This document shows positions 5,139 to 6,527 of a DNA stretch of 6,527 nucleotides, piece after piece. The number at the start of each line of letters is the position of its first letter. Positions within the stretch are counted from its first letter, which is position 1. Source of the stretch: Candidatus Hydrogenedentota bacterium (GTDB lineage Bacteria > Hydrogenedentota > Hydrogenedentia > Hydrogenedentales > CAITNO01); contig JAKPUV010000467.1 of the NCBI GenBank assembly GCA_029554925.1, positions 1 to 6,527 of the forward strand, written 5' to 3'. A model generated the notes under the pieces. The model made no database searches. It was not told the origin of the DNA and worked only from the letters and a program-made list of their open reading frames with translations. Made by a program: the position numbers and the translations under genes.

Positions 5139-5537
5139 ATGCCGCCATCCTATGCCCCCATTCCGCCGCGTGCGGAACGCGCCGCACAGGCGGTGGTGGA
5201 CGCCGCGTACCGGGTGCATTCGGGGCTGGGGCCGGGACTGCTGGAATGTGTCTACGAGGCGTGCCTGTGCCACGAACTCCGCCAGATGTCCATGCCCTTC
5301 ACCGCACAGGCGGCGGTGCCGGTGGTCTATGACGGCATCACTCTGGACGCCGGGCTTCGGCTCGACCTGCTGGTGGACGACAGTGTGGTCGTGGAGTTGA
5401 AGGCGGTGGAAAAGGTGCTGCCGGTCCACGAGGCGCAGTTGCTGACCTATCTGAAGCTGACGGGGTGCCGTCTGGGGCTGCTCATCAACTTCAACGTGCC
5501 GCTGGTCCGCGACGGCATCAAGCGGATGGCACTCTGA
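5139..5537 (+). CDS. GxxExxY family protein (PD-(D/E)XK-nuclease-like)
   Basis: Small protein of the GxxExxY family, related to the PDDEXK_3 nuclease-like fold; biological role not established. The 132-residue product has the name motif G33-LL-E36-CV-Y39. The nuclease-like core follows, with D76 in LRLDLLVDD, E86 and K88 in VVELKAVE, and a downstream Q100-x3-Y104 (AQLLTYLKL), so all usual active-site positions are present. It ends with the typical GLLINFNVPLVRDGIKRM (113-130). The ATG at 5139 is chosen because GGAGG (5126-5130) is 8 nt upstream; the in-frame GTG at 5124 would overlap that site. It is flanked on both sides by the same palindromic element and is the only plus-strand gene here, converging on the hypothetical gene at 5688-6440. 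The gene and flanking repeats may have moved together; this is an inference. Confidence 0.92.
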   Translation: MPPSYAPIPPRAERAAQAVVDAAYRVHSGLGPGLLECVYEACLCHELRQMSMPFTAQAAVPVVYDGITLDAGLRLDLLVDDSVVVELKAVEKVLPVHEAQLLTYLKLTGCRLGLLINFNVPLVRDGIKRMAL

Positions 5538-5540
5538 GAC

Positions 5541-5663
5541 TTTTTCACCACAAAGGCACCAAGGGCACAAAGAGGCAGAAGAGGCTGAAAGCCTTGTTCC
5601 AGACGTTTTTCTTCCTTGCCTTTTGCCTTCCCCTGTCTTCTTAGTGCTCTTTGTGGTGAAAAA
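5541..5663. repeat. Palindromic element 2, intact, with perfect 15-bp terminal inverted repeats
   Basis: TTTTTCACCACAAAG (5541-5555) is the exact reverse complement of 5649-5663. Further in, pairing continues imperfectly (GCACCAAGGGCACAAAGAGG against AGCACTAAGAAGACAGG read in reverse complement). The 123-bp unit lies between two convergent genes, 3 nt after the GxxExxY stop and 24 nt before the hypothetical gene's stop. It could act as a shared 3' end for both transcripts. It has no coding potential of its own. Confidence 0.88.
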
Positions 5664-5687
5664 TCCGGAACCGACGCGGCACGCTGT

Positions 5688-6440
5688 CTAACTTGCCTTC
5701 ATCTGGTCCAGCAGCCAGCGGGCGAGGGCGACTTCGGACTCCCCGGCCATGTGGCGCTCCCACAGGGACGGCGAGGGGTCGCGGGAGCGCAGGACGCGCC
5801 CGTCGCCCGCGATGACCACGTTTTCGTCGCCGCTGAGGCCGAAGAGAAACAGGCCCGGGTGCTCTTTTTTTCCGACATGGGGGTCGCATTCCCGGGCGAG
5901 ACGGTCGAACGCTTCCCAGTCGTTCCACAGGCTGACTTCGCCCATGGGCAGGTGGAGGGCGAGCATCGCGGAAAGGCGGAACAGCAACACGTAGGACGCG
6001 CCCCGCGCCTTGTGCCGGCAGCGGTAATGGTTTTCCAAGGGAATGAGCGGCAGGCGAAGGTGCCGGATCGCCGCGGGCAGCGCCTCTTCCGGGGTGATTT
6101 TCCCCTCATGGAGCATTCCCGAAAGGCCAAGCCGGTTGCTGCCCGGCCCGCCGGGGACCCAGTTTTCGGCGTCGCCGCAGATGGTGAACCTGCCGAGGAT
6201 GGGCTGGTTGCTGTGGCCGTTGGCCTTGCAGGCCAGGGGCCGCACGGCGATGCCGTAGTAGCCCAGGCCGCTGTGGGCGATGGGCTCGAAGGCCAGCCCG
6301 TGGGACGCGTGGAACCGGGCGCAGCACTCCGCCGCCAGATACCAGGCCAGCGCCCAGTCCTGTTCCTTGAACTTTTTCCTGTGTCCCGCCAGCATCTGGG
6401 CGAGATCGGGACTCAGGGGGACGGTTTTCCGTGGCGCCAT
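5688..6440 (-). CDS. Hypothetical protein, 250 residues, family not recognised
   Basis: I do not recognise this family. The ATG at 6440 has GGAGAGG (6452-6446) 5 nt upstream, and the frame is open for 250 codons with codon use (G/C third positions) like its neighbours, so it is very likely a real gene. The protein begins MAPRKTVPLSPDLAQML and contains WALAWYLAAECCARFHASHG (29-48), a Gly/Asn-rich middle (NGHSNQPILG and WVPGGPGSNRLGL), HYRCRHK (about 138-144) and a C-terminal FLFGLSGDENVVIAGDGRVL followed by an amphipathic last helix (SEVALARWLLDQMK). No signal peptide, strong membrane segment or metal motif is evident. The C-terminal GDENV...DGRVL strand pair loosely recalls SUKH/SMI1-like immunity proteins, but this is too weak to name. 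It converges on the GxxExxY gene. Confidence 0.75.
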   Translation of the reverse strand: MAPRKTVPLSPDLAQMLAGHRKKFKEQDWALAWYLAAECCARFHASHGLAFEPIAHSGLGYYGIAVRPLACKANGHSNQPILGRFTICGDAENWVPGGPGSNRLGLSGMLHEGKITPEEALPAAIRHLRLPLIPLENHYRCRHKARGASYVLLFRLSAMLALHLPMGEVSLWNDWEAFDRLARECDPHVGKKEHPGLFLFGLSGDENVVIAGDGRVLRSRDPSPSLWERHMAGESEVALARWLLDQMKAS

Positions 6441-6500
6441 GGCATCCTCTCCAATGACCGGGGGTGTGCAGCGGGCCTATTGTCGCACACGGCGTTTCCG

Positions 6501-6526
6501 GAAAACGGAAGGAAATCCGTTTTTTT
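6501..6526 (+). terminator. Possible rho-independent terminator at the window edge
   Basis: AAAACGGA (6502-6509) pairs with TCCGTTTT (6516-6523) around a 6-nt loop, and T continues to 6526. The stem is A/T-rich with four strong pairs, so it is weak. No plus-strand gene ends just before it in this window, and it lies upstream of the hypothetical minus-strand gene. Between 6453 and 6500 I see nothing else. Confidence 0.35.
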
Positions 6527-6527
6527 C

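Noticed and set aside
4649..5140. 163-residue minus-strand open frame spanning the IS left end and palindromic element
   Set aside because: The translation only reads through repeats and the candidate RNA; such frames arise routinely from these palindromic elements.
4987..5663. CRISPR array from the repeated CACCACAAAG/CACAAAG motifs
   Set aside because: The units are inverted pairs at irregular spacing, not regularly spaced direct repeats, and no cas gene is present.

Overview
The window is GC-rich (coding regions by eye well above 60% GC) and comes from a bacterium with a conserved ribosomal-protein cluster, a Tat-exported aldo/keto reductase, a GxxExxY protein and many short palindromic repeats. 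That mix suggests a Planctomycetes/PVC- or Hydrogenedentota-like lineage, but this is an inference from general gene content; no 16S or other decisive marker is present.

Layout on the minus strand, in transcription order: a 250-residue protein of unknown function (6440-5688); an intact IS110-family insertion sequence (about 4993-3579) with its transposase (4659-3595); a Tat-signal aldo/keto reductase (3466-2582); a probable L-aspartate dehydrogenase (2273-1434); then rplU (bL21), rpmA (bL27), a rho-independent terminator and the 5' part of obgE, which runs off the window at base 1. The only convincing plus-strand gene is a small GxxExxY (PD-(D/E)XK-like) protein at 5139-5537, bracketed by two copies of a palindromic element of about 120 bp.

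The most interesting region is 3567-5109. The IS110 element sits inside one arm of a palindromic repeat. Removing the IS rejoins TTCACCACAA-AG to GCACAAAGG and restores the arm seen in the other copies. Upstream of the transposase, about 330 nt of non-coding DNA can fold into a small 5' hairpin followed by two large stem-loops of similar size. This is the architecture of the IS110/IS621 bridge RNA. The first large loop contains two segments that pair with the left and right sides of the actual insertion site, sharing a CT core. The second contains two segments that match the two ends of the IS itself. A candidate bridge RNA, its target and its donor ends can therefore all be read from this one window. 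The two IS ends, if joined in a circle, would also bring together a TTGATT and a TATGTT box 18 bp apart, a possible junction promoter.

Other structure: a clear sigma70-like promoter (TTGACA-18-TATTCT) upstream of the aspartate dehydrogenase that could also feed rplU-rpmA; a perfect 24-bp inverted repeat between the reductase and dehydrogenase genes; three tandem DnaA-box-like 9-mers inside the IS left end; and a short hairpin with a T-run at the right edge of the window. Everything was read by eye; no database search, folding program or alignment was run.
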